From Thermophilibacter mediterraneus (lineage in GTDB: Bacteria > Actinomycetota > Coriobacteriia > Coriobacteriales > Atopobiaceae), in contig NZ_FPKO01000007.1 in assembly GCF_900119385.1 (NCBI RefSeq), forward strand, positions 186,001-250,000: DNA of 64,000 bases, written 5' to 3'. Positions 45,128 through 54,500 of the stretch are shown here, piece after piece. Position 1 is the stretch's first letter; each line of letters opens with the position of its first letter. Both the position numbers and the translations under genes were made by a program. The notes below the pieces were generated by a model. The model worked only from the letters and a program-made list of their open reading frames with translations, had not been told where the DNA came from and made no database searches.

Positions 45128-46948
45128 ATGAGGATAGCGATTGCCCAGATGAGCACGAGCGCGGGCGACTTCGAGGGGACGTCCCGGCGCATGGCGGAGC
45201 TCTCGGAGAGCGCGGCGAAGAAGGGCGTCGACCTGCTCGTCTTCCCCGCGCCGGCGCTGTGCGGAATCACGCCGGTCCCCTACGTCGACCGAGAGGGGTT
45301 CCTGCTCGACCTGGCGGAGTGCCTGCTCGACCTCGTCGACAGGCTTGCCTGCCCGTGCCTCGTTCCCGTGCTGACCGAGGTCGACGGCGTGCCGTTGCCC
45401 GAGGCCATGCTCATCGCGGACGGGTCCATCGTCCCCGTGCGCCTCACCGCGTACCTCGAGGCCGTCGCCGCCTCCGACGGCGCGGAGCGCCCCGAGTCCC
45501 AGCCGCTTCCCGAGATGGAGTTCGCCGGGGCGCGCCTGGGCGTGGCCTTCACCTACGACGACCTCGACGACTACGACGAGTACCAGTACGACGTCGACGT
45601 GATCGTCTTTCTCTCCGGGTACGGGTTCGCGACCGATGACGTCTCGAGCGCCATGGGCAGCTCGCTCACGGAGGGGCGCTTCCTCGGCGACGCCGAGGCG
45701 ACGGGCGCCTGGATCGTGGGGGCGTCCGCCGTCGGCAGCTACGACGCGCAAGTCTTCTGCGGGTCGAGCTTCGTCCTGGCGCCGTGGGGGGAGCTCGCCG
45801 CGCAGGCGCCGAGCTTCGAGGAGGACCTGCTTGTCTGCGACGTCGACGCGTCCGCCGAGGGTCCCCTGAGCGACCCGCTCACCCCCGAGGTCTTCGACGC
45901 GCCGCTCATGACCTGGGGCGCGCTCACCCGCGGCCTCGCGGACGCCTGCAGCCTCATGGGAAGCGACGAGGCGTGCCTCGTGGTGGACGGGACGCTGGGC
46001 TCCTCGCTCGTGGCCGCCCTCGCCACCGATGCGCTCGGCCCCACGCGCGTTCGCGCGCTCGTGGCCTCGTCCGGGGACGACGCTGCCGACGGGGTCTCGG
46101 AGCGGCTCGTGCGCGCGTTGAGGATCCCCGGGGACCGCGTCGAGCGCCTGGACCTCTCGGGCGAGAAGGACCACGATGCCGCGCTCGACCTCGCGCAGGC
46201 CCGGCTCGCCGCCCTCGCCCGCCGCACCGGTGCCGTTGCCCTGGGGTCCTCGGACAAGACGGGGCTCGCCCTCGGCCCCGTGCGCCCCCTCAGCGCCGCG
46301 CGCGTGAGCCCGCTCGCCGACCTCTACCGGTCCGACGTCGTCGCGCTCGCGCACCTGCGCAACACGATCTCGCCCGCCATCCCCGCCGCCGCGTTCTCGT
46401 CCCTGGGCGTGCCGGAGGTGCCCGGTCTCGAGTCCATGCCGTCCGACGAGGTGCGCCTCGAGTTCGTCGACCTCGTGCTCTCGAGCTACCTGGAGTGGGA
46501 GCTCCCGGTCTCCGACATCGTGGCGGAGCGCGGGCGCGAGGAGGCGGTCTGCGCGATCGTCGGGCGCCTTCGCGCGCTCGAGCCGGTTCGCGCGCGCCCG
46601 GGCCTCGCCATCTCCGTCACCTCCAAGACGCTCGTCGAGGCGACCGGCCCGCTCGGCCTCGCCTGGGCCGACCGCGTCCGCGCCGACGAGGAGCGCTCCC
46701 GCGTCGAGGAGGCGGCGCGCGCTCTCTCGGTCGGGGAGGACGAGCCCGCCCGCACGGAGGGGCCCGCGCGGGGCGACGGCGCGCCGCACGACCGTGACGT
46801 GCGCGACCTCCTGGGGTATCTCAGGGACTTCTCGCAGGGAGGGGGCTTCACGCCGTCCGGCCCGCAGGCGGGCGAGGGAGGCGGGCGCCACGGCTCGCAG
46901 GGCGGCTCCCCGCAGCCCCTCTGGGAGGGGCCCTTCTCGGAGAACTGA
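45128..46948 (+). CDS. NAD+ synthase-like protein (nitrilase plus NAD synthetase domains) with degenerate active sites
   Basis: A 606-residue protein with the layout of glutamine-dependent NAD+ synthase. The N-terminal nitrilase fold starts MRIAIAQMSTSAGDFEG, and the synthetase domain starts near residue 270. The expected catalytic residues are missing. The Glu in FPEL reads FPAPAL, the Lys region reads PVRLTAYLE, and the Cys of the ICED segment reads VAFTYDDL. The synthetase P-loop, normally SGGxDSS, reads DGTLGSSLVAAL, although GSSDKTGLALG and ADLYRSDVVALA remain. It therefore looks like a paralogue that has lost both activities, or a divergent enzyme. The C-terminal 70 residues are Gly/Pro-rich. 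A GGGGGAGGACGC ribosome binding site precedes the start. Confidence 0.85.
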   Translation: MRIAIAQMSTSAGDFEGTSRRMAELSESAAKKGVDLLVFPAPALCGITPVPYVDREGFLLDLAECLLDLVDRLACPCLVPVLTEVDGVPLPEAMLIADGSIVPVRLTAYLEAVAASDGAERPESQPLPEMEFAGARLGVAFTYDDLDDYDEYQYDVDVIVFLSGYGFATDDVSSAMGSSLTEGRFLGDAEATGAWIVGASAVGSYDAQVFCGSSFVLAPWGELAAQAPSFEEDLLVCDVDASAEGPLSDPLTPEVFDAPLMTWGALTRGLADACSLMGSDEACLVVDGTLGSSLVAALATDALGPTRVRALVASSGDDAADGVSERLVRALRIPGDRVERLDLSGEKDHDAALDLAQARLAALARRTGAVALGSSDKTGLALGPVRPLSAARVSPLADLYRSDVVALAHLRNTISPAIPAAAFSSLGVPEVPGLESMPSDEVRLEFVDLVLSSYLEWELPVSDIVAERGREEAVCAIVGRLRALEPVRARPGLAISVTSKTLVEATGPLGLAWADRVRADEERSRVEEAARALSVGEDEPARTEGPARGDGAPHDRDVRDLLGYLRDFSQGGGFTPSGPQAGEGGGRHGSQGGSPQPLWEGPFSEN

Positions 46949-46978
46949 GCCTTGCCGGCGCCTCCCCGTGTGCTATGA

Positions 46979-46994
46979 TAGAACGAACGTTCTA
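46979..46994 (+). promoter_or_regulatory. SOS (LexA) box upstream of ruvCAB
   Basis: TAGAAC-GAAC-GTTCTA is a palindrome containing GAAC-N4-GTTC, the Gram-positive LexA box. It lies 27 bp before the ruvC start. Confidence 0.8.
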
Positions 46995-47021
46995 ATTCTT
47001 GCGGACGCCGGGAGGGGGCGC

Positions 47022-47528
47022 ATGGTCATCCTCGGCATAGACCCCGGGCTCGCCCACACGGGCTGGGGTGTGGTGGAGACGCGGGGGCCCATGTGCCGCG
47101 CCCGCGCGTACGGCTGCGTCACCACCACCGCGGCGGAGCCCATCGACCTGCGCCTCGGCCGCATCTATCGGGAGCTCAGGGAGGTCATCGATCGCTACGG
47201 CCCCACGGAGCTCGCCATAGAGAGCATCTACTTCGGGGAGAACACCAAGTCCGCCATCGCCACCGCGCAGGCCCGGGGGGCGGCCATCGTCGCCTGCTCG
47301 ACGGCGGGGCTCTCGGTGGGGGAGTACACCCCCATGCAGATCAAGCAGGCGGTCGTTGGCACCGGTGCGGCCGACAAGCGGCAGGTCATGTACATGGTTC
47401 GCACCATCCTGGGGCTTGACCACGAGCCCCGGCCAGACCACGCCGCAGACGCGCTCGCCGCCGCGGTCTGCCACGCCAACGTCACCAGAACCACGAGCCT
47501 CGGGGAGGCAAGGAGGGTCCTCACGTGA
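47022..47528 (+). CDS. ruvC: Crossover junction endodeoxyribonuclease RuvC
   Basis: A 168-residue Holliday junction resolvase. It starts MVILGIDPGLAHTGWGVVE with the first catalytic Asp, has the acidic ELAIESIYFGENTKSA near residue 65 and ends with DHAADALAAAVCHAN, carrying the last catalytic Asp pair. Start codon ATG follows GGGAGGGGGCGC. First gene of ruvCAB and the likely target of the SOS box upstream. The stop overlaps ruvA by GTGA. Confidence 0.97.
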   Translation: MVILGIDPGLAHTGWGVVETRGPMCRARAYGCVTTTAAEPIDLRLGRIYRELREVIDRYGPTELAIESIYFGENTKSAIATAQARGAAIVACSTAGLSVGEYTPMQIKQAVVGTGAADKRQVMYMVRTILGLDHEPRPDHAADALAAAVCHANVTRTTSLGEARRVLT

Positions 47529-48163
47529 TAGTCCAGCTTACCGGCACGCTCCTCGAGGTGCTGCCCACCCACATCGTCCTCGACGTCGGAGGCGTCGGCT
47601 TCGAGCTCGGCGTCTCGTCCACCACCGCGGCGTCGCTGCCCCACGTGGGGGAGTCGGGCGTCACCGTGCTCGCCCGCATGGTCGTGCGCGACGGCTCCAT
47701 GGAGCTCTACGGCTTCGCTTCGCGCGAGGAGCGTGCGCTGTTCGACCAGCTCCGCGCCATCTCGGGCGTGGGCTCCAAGCTCGCGCTCGCGGTGCTCTCG
47801 ACCTTCTCTCCCGCCACGCTCGCCCAGGTGGTGACCACACAGGACGCCGCGCGCATGGCGCAGGTGCCCGGCGTGGGCCGCAAGAAGGCGAGCCGCCTCA
47901 TCGTGGAGCTCTCCGACGTGTTCTCCAAGAGCGCCGAGCTGAGGGGCCTCGTGGGGCTCTCGGAGCCAGGCGCCGCCTCGCTGCCGCTGTCGCCCTCGGC
48001 CGTCGGGGCGGGCGTGGAGGCGGACGCCACCGAGGCACTGCTCTCCATGGGCTTCACCTCCCAGGAGGCCGAGCTGGCGCTCGAGGGCCACGCCGAGGCG
48101 GGCGCCGTCACGGTCGAGCAGGTGCTCGCGTACGCCCTGCGGAGGCTGGGGAGTGGTAGATGA
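47525..48163 (+). CDS. ruvA: Holliday junction branch migration protein RuvA
   Basis: A 212-residue junction-binding protein. Domain I is an OB fold starting [28 protein letters not shown]. Domain II has two helix-hairpin-helix motifs, [14 protein letters not shown] and [16 protein letters not shown]. Domain III, which binds RuvB, ends the protein with [17 protein letters not shown]. Start GTG is within the ruvC stop, and the end overlaps ruvB by ATGA, so the three genes are translationally coupled. Confidence 0.96.
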   Translation: MIVQLTGTLLEVLPTHIVLDVGGVGFELGVSSTTAASLPHVGESGVTVLARMVVRDGSMELYGFASREERALFDQLRAISGVGSKLALAVLSTFSPATLAQVVTTQDAARMAQVPGVGRKKASRLIVELSDVFSKSAELRGLVGLSEPGAASLPLSPSAVGAGVEADATEALLSMGFTSQEAELALEGHAEAGAVTVEQVLAYALRRLGSGR

Positions 48164-49218
48164 TGTGGGAGGCGAGCGAGAAGGATCTGTTCGCCGGAGC
48201 CACCGCCCCGCGGCCCTCCGGGCCGCGCGAGGTCTCGGGCGAGCTCACCGCCGACGACCTCGACCAGGACCGGACCCTGCGGCCCCGGGCGCTTGACGAG
48301 TACATCGGGCAGGAGCGCGTCCGCGAGAACCTGCGCGTGCTCATCCAGGCGGCGCGCGATCGCGGGGAGGCGCTCGACCACGTGATCTTCTCGGGCCCCC
48401 CGGGACTCGGCAAGACCACGCTCGCCGGGATCGTGGCAAACGAGATGGGCGCCAAGATGCACACCACCTCGGGCCCCGCGATCGAGCGCGCGGGCGACCT
48501 CGCCGCCATCCTCACCAACCTCGAGGCCGGGGACGTCTTGTTCGTCGACGAGATACATCGCCTCAACCACCAGATCGAGGAGATCCTCTACCCCGCGATG
48601 GAGGACTTCTTCCTCGACATCGTGATCGGGAAGGGGCCCGCGGCTCGCTCCATCAGGATCGACGTGCCGCGCTTCACCCTCGTGGGCGCGACCACGCGCA
48701 CGGGGCTGCTCACCGGGCCGCTTCGCGACCGCTTCGGCATCTCGTACCGTCTCGACTACTACACCACCTCGGAGCTCGCGGTCATCGTGACCCGCTCCGC
48801 CAAGATCCTGGGCGTGCAGATCGACCAGCAGGGGGCCGAGGAGATCGCCTCGCGCTCGCGCGGGACGCCGCGCCTCGCCAACCGCCTGCTCAAGCGCGTG
48901 CGCGACTACGCCCAGGTCAAGCGCGAGGGCAAGATCACCTGGGAGGTGGCGGCAGAGGCGCTCGAGTTCTTCGAGATCGACGCCATGGGCCTCGACACCA
49001 TGGACGTGCGCATCCTGACGGCGCTGTGCAGCACGTTCTGCGGCCGCCCCGTGGGGCTCACCACGGTGGCGAGCGCGGTCTCCGAGGACCCGTCGACGCT
49101 CGAGGACGTCTATGAGCCGTACCTGCTGCAGCGCGGCCTCATCGTGCGCACGCCCCAGGGCCGCCAGGCGACGCTCGCCGCCTTCGACCACCTGGGGATC
49201 GAGCCCCCGTCGCGCTAG
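48160..49218 (+). CDS. ruvB: Holliday junction ATP-dependent DNA helicase RuvB
   Basis: A 352-residue AAA+ motor that drives branch migration on RuvA-bound junctions. It has [19 protein letters not shown], Walker [18 protein letters not shown] near residue 75, Walker [11 protein letters not shown] near 127, sensor 1 [20 protein letters not shown] and the C-terminal winged helix ending [17 protein letters not shown]. Length and motifs are complete. Last gene of ruvCAB. Confidence 0.97.
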   Translation: MMWEASEKDLFAGATAPRPSGPREVSGELTADDLDQDRTLRPRALDEYIGQERVRENLRVLIQAARDRGEALDHVIFSGPPGLGKTTLAGIVANEMGAKMHTTSGPAIERAGDLAAILTNLEAGDVLFVDEIHRLNHQIEEILYPAMEDFFLDIVIGKGPAARSIRIDVPRFTLVGATTRTGLLTGPLRDRFGISYRLDYYTTSELAVIVTRSAKILGVQIDQQGAEEIASRSRGTPRLANRLLKRVRDYAQVKREGKITWEVAAEALEFFEIDAMGLDTMDVRILTALCSTFCGRPVGLTTVASAVSEDPSTLEDVYEPYLLQRGLIVRTPQGRQATLAAFDHLGIEPPSR

Positions 49219-49326
49219 GGCCGCGCTCGTCGCGGTGCCTCTCGCCCCGCGACGGCGGCAAGACGGCTATCATTGACGTGTCCATCTGGCGCCCGACGGG
49301 CGCGCCCGACCACAGGGAGGTCACTC

Positions 49327-49782
49327 GTGAGCGAGTTCGCCAAGGCCACCAACGTCTTCGTCAACCAGAGCAAGAACTCCCGTGAGGACCTGCTCAGCCT
49401 CATCGCGGAGAAGGCCGTCGAGCTTGGCGTCGCAACCAACGCCGAGATGCTCTATGACGACTTCGTCGCGCGCGAGGAGTTGGGCGAGACCGGCATGACC
49501 GACGGCTTCGCCGTGCCGCATGCCAAGTCGTCCGCCGTCACCGAGGCCTCGGTGATCGTCGTCAAGAACGACCACCCCGTCTCCTGGCCGAGCTTTGACG
49601 ACAAGCCGGTGGACATCGCCATCGCGCTGCTCGTTCCGAGCGGCGAGGCGGGCACTACCCACATCAAGCTCCTGTCCAAGACCGCGGTCCTGCTCATGAA
49701 GGACGACTTCAAGAACCTCCTGCGCGGCTCCGACGACCCGCAGGCAATCGCCGACGCCATCAACGCCGGCATCGAGGACTAG
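49327..49782 (+). CDS. PTS fructose/mannitol-type EIIA domain protein
   Basis: A 151-residue EIIA of the fructose/mannitol family, which carries phosphate from HPr to a sugar-specific EIIB. The phosphorylated His is in DGFAVPHAKSSAV near residue 67. DDKPVDIAIALLVP and HIKLLSKTAVLLM are family-typical. The GTG start follows GGGAGG. No EIIB or EIIC gene is adjacent, so the sugar is unknown and a regulatory role is possible. Confidence 0.92.
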   Translation: MSEFAKATNVFVNQSKNSREDLLSLIAEKAVELGVATNAEMLYDDFVAREELGETGMTDGFAVPHAKSSAVTEASVIVVKNDHPVSWPSFDDKPVDIAIALLVPSGEAGTTHIKLLSKTAVLLMKDDFKNLLRGSDDPQAIADAINAGIED

Positions 49783-49832
49783 GGACGACCGCGCCCCCGG
49801 CTCGCCGGGGGCCACGAGCGAGGAGGGATCGC

Positions 49833-50411
49833 ATGTTCAGGCAGGAGACCGACAGTCGCGTCGCGGTACTCATTGCTCCGGGCCTCGAGGAGATCGAGGG
49901 GCTCACGGTCGTGGACCTGCTGTTCCGTGCCGGCATCCCCTGCGACACCGTGGCCATCACGCCGGATCGGGAGGTCACCTCCTCCCACGAGGTGACCATC
50001 GTCTGCAAGCGCTCCATCGCCGACGAGGGCTTCTCCTTCGCGGACTACGACATGCTGGTGCTGCCCGGCGGGATTCCCGGGACCCCCAACCTGCGTGCCT
50101 GCGAGCCGCTCTGCTCCGAGGTATCGGCGCGCGTCGCCGCGGGGCGTCCCGTTGCCGCCATCTGCGCCGCGCCGTCGATCCTCGCCGAGCTTGGCCTGCT
50201 CACGGGCCGTCGCGCCACGTCCAACCCGGGCTTCCAGCACGTGCTCGCCGAGCATGGCGCAGAGCTGCTGCCCGACGAGCCGGTCGTGGTCGACGGCAAC
50301 GTCATCACCAGCCAGGGGGCCGGCACCGCGATGCTCTTCGCGCTCGAGATCGTGCGCCACTATCTCGGCGACGACGCCGTCGAGCGCGTCAGGGCCGGGG
50401 TCGTGCTGTAG
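49833..50411 (+). CDS. DJ-1/PfpI family protein
   Basis: A 192-residue protein of the DJ-1/ThiJ class. It has YDMLVLPGGIPGTPNL near residue 73, the nucleophile elbow AAICAAPSILAELGL with the reactive Cys near 112, and SQGAGTAMLFALEIV near 160. Acidic Glu at residue 20 (LEEIEG) is the usual partner of the Cys. Family members are glyoxalases, deglycases or chaperones, and the precise activity is not evident. The ATG follows GAGGAGGGATCGC. Confidence 0.92.
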   Translation: MFRQETDSRVAVLIAPGLEEIEGLTVVDLLFRAGIPCDTVAITPDREVTSSHEVTIVCKRSIADEGFSFADYDMLVLPGGIPGTPNLRACEPLCSEVSARVAAGRPVAAICAAPSILAELGLLTGRRATSNPGFQHVLAEHGAELLPDEPVVVDGNVITSQGAGTAMLFALEIVRHYLGDDAVERVRAGVVL

Positions 50412-50465
50412 GGCTTCCCCTCGACCTTAGGTTCTTCTCGGCCCATCTCGAGTAGGATGGTTCAC

Positions 50466-50843
50466 ATGGAGAAGAACGGGCTCACATATCGTGACTACGC
50501 CGCCTTCGCGCGGCAGACGCCCCAGGAGATCGCGCGTGACTGCGAGGTGCAGGTCTTTCGTGCGACCGGCCCGGGTGGGCAGGGCGTGAACACCACCGAC
50601 TCGGCGGTGAGGATGCGCCATGTGCCGACGGGCATCACCGTGGTGTCTCGCGAGTCGAGAAGCCAGCTCCAGAATCGTGAGCGCTGCGTCGAGAAGATCA
50701 TCGAGCTGTGCCGCCGGCGGGCCCGCCCGCCTCGGCCCCGCAAGAAGACGCACGTGCCGGCGTCCCAGCGCAGGCGGCGCCTCGAGTCAAAGCGCGCCCG
50801 AGGCAAGGTCAAGCAGCTTCGCCGCCGCGTGGAGGGTGAGTAG
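50466..50843 (+). CDS. Peptide chain release factor-like GGQ protein
   Basis: A 125-residue protein consisting of the RF-1 catalytic domain with the motif [19 protein letters not shown]. The Gln of GGQ triggers peptidyl-tRNA hydrolysis. A highly basic C-terminal tail ([21 protein letters not shown]) resembles ribosome-rescue factors such as ArfB/YaeJ or RF-H, which bind stalled ribosomes. I prefer the ATG at 50466, with AGGATGG upstream. An ATG at 50457 would add three residues. There is no codon-recognition domain, so it is not RF1 or RF2. Confidence 0.88.
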   Translation: MEKNGLTYRDYAAFARQTPQEIARDCEVQVFRATGPGGQGVNTTDSAVRMRHVPTGITVVSRESRSQLQNRERCVEKIIELCRRRARPPRPRKKTHVPASQRRRRLESKRARGKVKQLRRRVEGE

Positions 50844-50845
50844 GC

Positions 50846-51334
50846 GTGGACGCCGGGGGAGGGGGCGTCAGCAGGCGGGCGTTTCTGTCCGCGCTGGGCA
50901 TGTTTCCTGCTGCCATCCGCCTGGGCGGGGGTGATGGCGGGACGATCACGGTGGACGTGGGCCGCGCTGTCTTCACGAGCTGCTTCACGTGGGAGTCCCT
51001 TGGCATCCCCAGCGCGGAGGACTCTCGAACCATGAGGGCGCTCGAGTCCCTTGCGGTCGGGGAGCGAGTCGAGCTCGTCGAGTCCTGCTCCCCGTCGAGC
51101 TACCCGGGCTCCGTCTACCCCGTCTGCACGCTCAGGGACGCGAGGGGCCACGAGTTCGACTCACATCTCGAGGATGGCGGGCTCGACATCGGAACGCTTC
51201 GCTCCCTCGAGTCGAGGGGAAGGGTCCAGGGTACCGTTACCGCGGTCGAGACACAGTACGTCGACAACTGGCCAACGGAGATCGGCATCGTCAAGGTATT
51301 CCTAGACGTCGAGGTCTCCTTGGAGGACTCATAG
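50846..51334 (+). CDS. Hypothetical protein with Tat-like signal peptide
   Basis: The N-terminus VSRRAFLSALGMFPAAIRLGG carries a twin-arginine motif (SRRAFL) followed by a hydrophobic stretch, so the protein is probably exported by the Tat system whose TatA is encoded at 6765. The remaining 130 residues contain no recognised domain. They hold several beta-like segments (TITVDVGRAVFTSCFTW, GERVELVESC, GRVQGTVTAVETQYV). The GTG start lies 2 bp after the RF-like gene, so the two are probably cotranscribed. Confidence 0.75.
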   Translation: MDAGGGGVSRRAFLSALGMFPAAIRLGGGDGGTITVDVGRAVFTSCFTWESLGIPSAEDSRTMRALESLAVGERVELVESCSPSSYPGSVYPVCTLRDARGHEFDSHLEDGGLDIGTLRSLESRGRVQGTVTAVETQYVDNWPTEIGIVKVFLDVEVSLEDS

Positions 51335-51483
51335 CTTGTGCCTCGGGGCGGATGCGCCGCTCACATAATCCACACACGGATTCAGCTGATGATTGGCACC
51401 GCGACAGGCTTGCAAGACGGATAAAAACCGTTGACGAGCATGATGAATCGGTGCCTTCCACGCGATTTTGCTCGTCTCCACAA

Positions 51484-51517
51484 CGCAGAAAACCCCTGTT
51501 GAAAGGGGTTTTCTGCG
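51484..51517. terminator. Bidirectional terminator at the left end of the type II-C array
   Basis: Perfect 14-bp stem CGCAGAAAACCCCT/AGGGGTTTTCTGCG with a 6-nt loop. The A- and T-tracts flanking the GC core suit both strands. On the minus strand it follows the array by 7 bp. Confidence 0.8.
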
Positions 51518-51524
51518 TCGAGGT

Positions 51525-54500
51525 AGCGTATCACCTTGGGGAAGGGTGCGTGCTCAAGACAGCTGGTAGGTGGCGGCGTCACCCGTCTCAAGCGTATCAC
51601 CTTGGGGAAGGGTGCGTGCTCAAGACGACTCGGTCGACTCCACCGCTTGGCTGTATAGCGTATCACCTTGGGGAAGGGTGCGTGCTCAAGACCGTGAAGC
51701 CCTCCTGCTCGGCGATCCTGACAGCGTATCACCTTGGGGAAGGGTGCGTGCTCAAGACTAGCTGCGGGTACAATCCACGTATAGGCAAAGCGTATCACCT
51801 TGGGGAAGGGTGCGTGCTCAAGACTCTCCGACGTGGATATGCGCCGACTCGATGAGCGTATCACCTTGGGGAAGGGTGCGTGCTCAAGACCGGGTCGCCG
51901 ATGACGGCGCACTCGATGCCAGCGTATCACCTTGGGGAAGGGTGCGTGCTCAAGACCTTGTCGTGGGCGGTGAGCTTGCCGTCAGCAGCGTATCACCTTG
52001 GGGAAGGGTGCGTGCTCAAGACAGCCTGATGGTGGCCATGGTCTTCTCGTCCAGCGTATCACCTTGGGGAAGGGTGCGTGCTCAAGACAAGTCCGTCACC
52101 TCAATCACCGACGCCATCAGCGTATCACCTTGGGGAAGGGTGCGTGCTCAAGACTCCTCCTTGTGGTAGCGGAACCTCGCCGACAGCGTATCACCTTGGG
52201 GAAGGGTGCGTGCTCAAGACTGCGCGGGTCGCGCCGTCCGTTCGCGAACAAGCGTATCACCTTGGGGAAGGGTGCGTGCTCAAGACAGGCGTCTGCGACG
52301 CCGTCGCGACCACCTGCAGCGTATCACCTTGGGGAAGGGTGCGTGCTCAAGACCTTGCCGAGGTCGCGCTCCGCGCTCTCGCCAGCGTATCACCTTGGGG
52401 AAGGGTGCGTGCTCAAGACGTCGACTCATATCAGGACACGTACACCGCCAGCGTATCACCTTGGGGAAGGGTGCGTGCTCAAGACAATCTGCTCGGCTGT
52501 CACGTTAGCTACCACAGCGTATCACCTTGGGGAAGGGTGCGTGCTCAAGACTACCGTGAGGGCCAGCCGACACGACCGGAAGAGCGTATCACCTTGGGGA
52601 AGGGTGCGTGCTCAAGACCCGAGCAGATGAAAGGCCCGAGCGCGGTCGAGCGTATCACCTTGGGGAAGGGTGCGTGCTCAAGACTCCGTGACCGGCACCA
52701 TCCAGTGCGACATCAGCGTATCACCTTGGGGAAGGGTGCGTGCTCAAGACTGAGCCCGGCTCTTGCGCGCTCGGCCCGCAAGCGTATCACCTTGGGGAAG
52801 GGTGCGTGCTCAAGACGCTGTCGCCGAGCTCTGAGCAAATCTGCTCAGCGTATCACCTTGGGGAAGGGTGCGTGCTCAAGACAACGGCGCTGGTGTCACG
52901 TCCGACGGTAGCAGCGTATCACCTTGGGGAAGGGTGCGTGCTCAAGACCGCCTTCCTGCTCGCGTCGTAGTGCCGCACAGCGTATCACCTTGGGGAAGGG
53001 TGCGTGCTCAAGACTCTCGTTCGTAACGGTGGCGTTCGAGAGGTAGCGTATCACCTTGGGGAAGGGTGCGTGCTCAAGACATCGTTCAGCGTGGCCTCGG
53101 TCGCGTACTCAGCGTATCACCTTGGGGAAGGGTGCGTGCTCAAGACCGCGGGGAGCCAGCCGTGGTCGTGATTACCAGCGTATCACCTTGGGGAAGGGTG
53201 CGTGCTCAAGACACCGAGCCGCGCATGAACTGGGGCGCCTTCAGCGTATCACCTTGGGGAAGGGTGCGTGCTCAAGACTTCATCGCCACCGTGCTGTGCG
53301 CGCTCTCGAGCGTATCACCTTGGGGAAGGGTGCGTGCTCAAGACTTGTAGTTCACGCTCGCCCAGTTCCAACCAAGCGTATCACCTTGGGGAAGGGTGCG
53401 TGCTCAAGACCGGCGAGGACATGCGGCAGAAGGTCGTGCAAGCGTATCACCTTGGGGAAGGGTGCGTGCTCAAGACGACCGACAGACCCTGATTCATTGA
53501 CCCCGCAGCGTATCACCTTGGGGAAGGGTGCGTGCTCAAGACTGCGTCTGTCATGTCCTGTTCCTCTTCCTCAGCGTATCACCTTGGGGAAGGGTGCGTG
53601 CTCAAGACATCCAGAAGGTCGAGTACCAGGACGATTCCAGCGTATCACCTTGGGGAAGGGTGCGTGCTCAAGACCCGACGTGGAGACAGGGCCGTTGACG
53701 CTTGAGCGTATCACCTTGGGGAAGGGTGCGTGCTCAAGACCCGCCGCGAGAGCCGCCTCCGAGATACTTGAGCGTATCACCTTGGGGAAGGGTGCGTGCT
53801 CAAGACTGGTGGTGGTGGTGGGGCGCGGACGAGCTGAGCGTATCACCTTGGGGAAGGGTGCGTGCTCAAGACCAGGTCGTGTCCGCCATAACGCCGATGC
53901 TCAGCGTATCACCTTGGGGAAGGGTGCGTGCTCAAGACTGCGCTGCGCGTCGGGTGAAAGGAGTGAAAAGCGTATCACCTTGGGGAAGGGTGCGTGCTCA
54001 AGACCGGCCAGTACTGTACCCACGCACGACCGCCAGCGTATCACCTTGGGGAAGGGTGCGTGCTCAAGACGCGAAAGAGGCTTCCCATATCCTCGCTACT
54101 AGCGTATCACCTTGGGGAAGGGTGCGTGCTCAAGACTTGTATACAAGACAGCGAGCGCGCACGTTAAGCGTATCACCTTGGGGAAGGGTGCGTGCTCAAG
54201 ACGAATCATGAGGGTCGATCACTACGCGTCAGAGCGTATCACCTTGGGGAAGGGTGCGTGCTCAAGACTGCTCGATCATCGTTGACGTGAACGCGAAGAG
54301 CGTATCACCTTGGGGAAGGGTGCGTGCTCAAGACTATCAGAGGTTTCATGAATGCCCTACCAAGAGCGTATCACCTTGGGGAAGGGTGCGTGCTCAAGAC
54401 TAGGTGTGATTAGCTGAAACACAACGTTGCAGCGTATCACCTTGGGGAAGGGTGCGTGCTCAAGACTAGGTGTGATTAGCTGAAACACAACGTTGCAGCG

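Noticed and set aside
49793-49812. Terminator after the EIIA gene
   Set aside because: The stem GCCCCCGGC/GCCGGGGGC is strong but no T-run follows, and the DJ-1 gene starts 20 bp later, so termination is doubtful.
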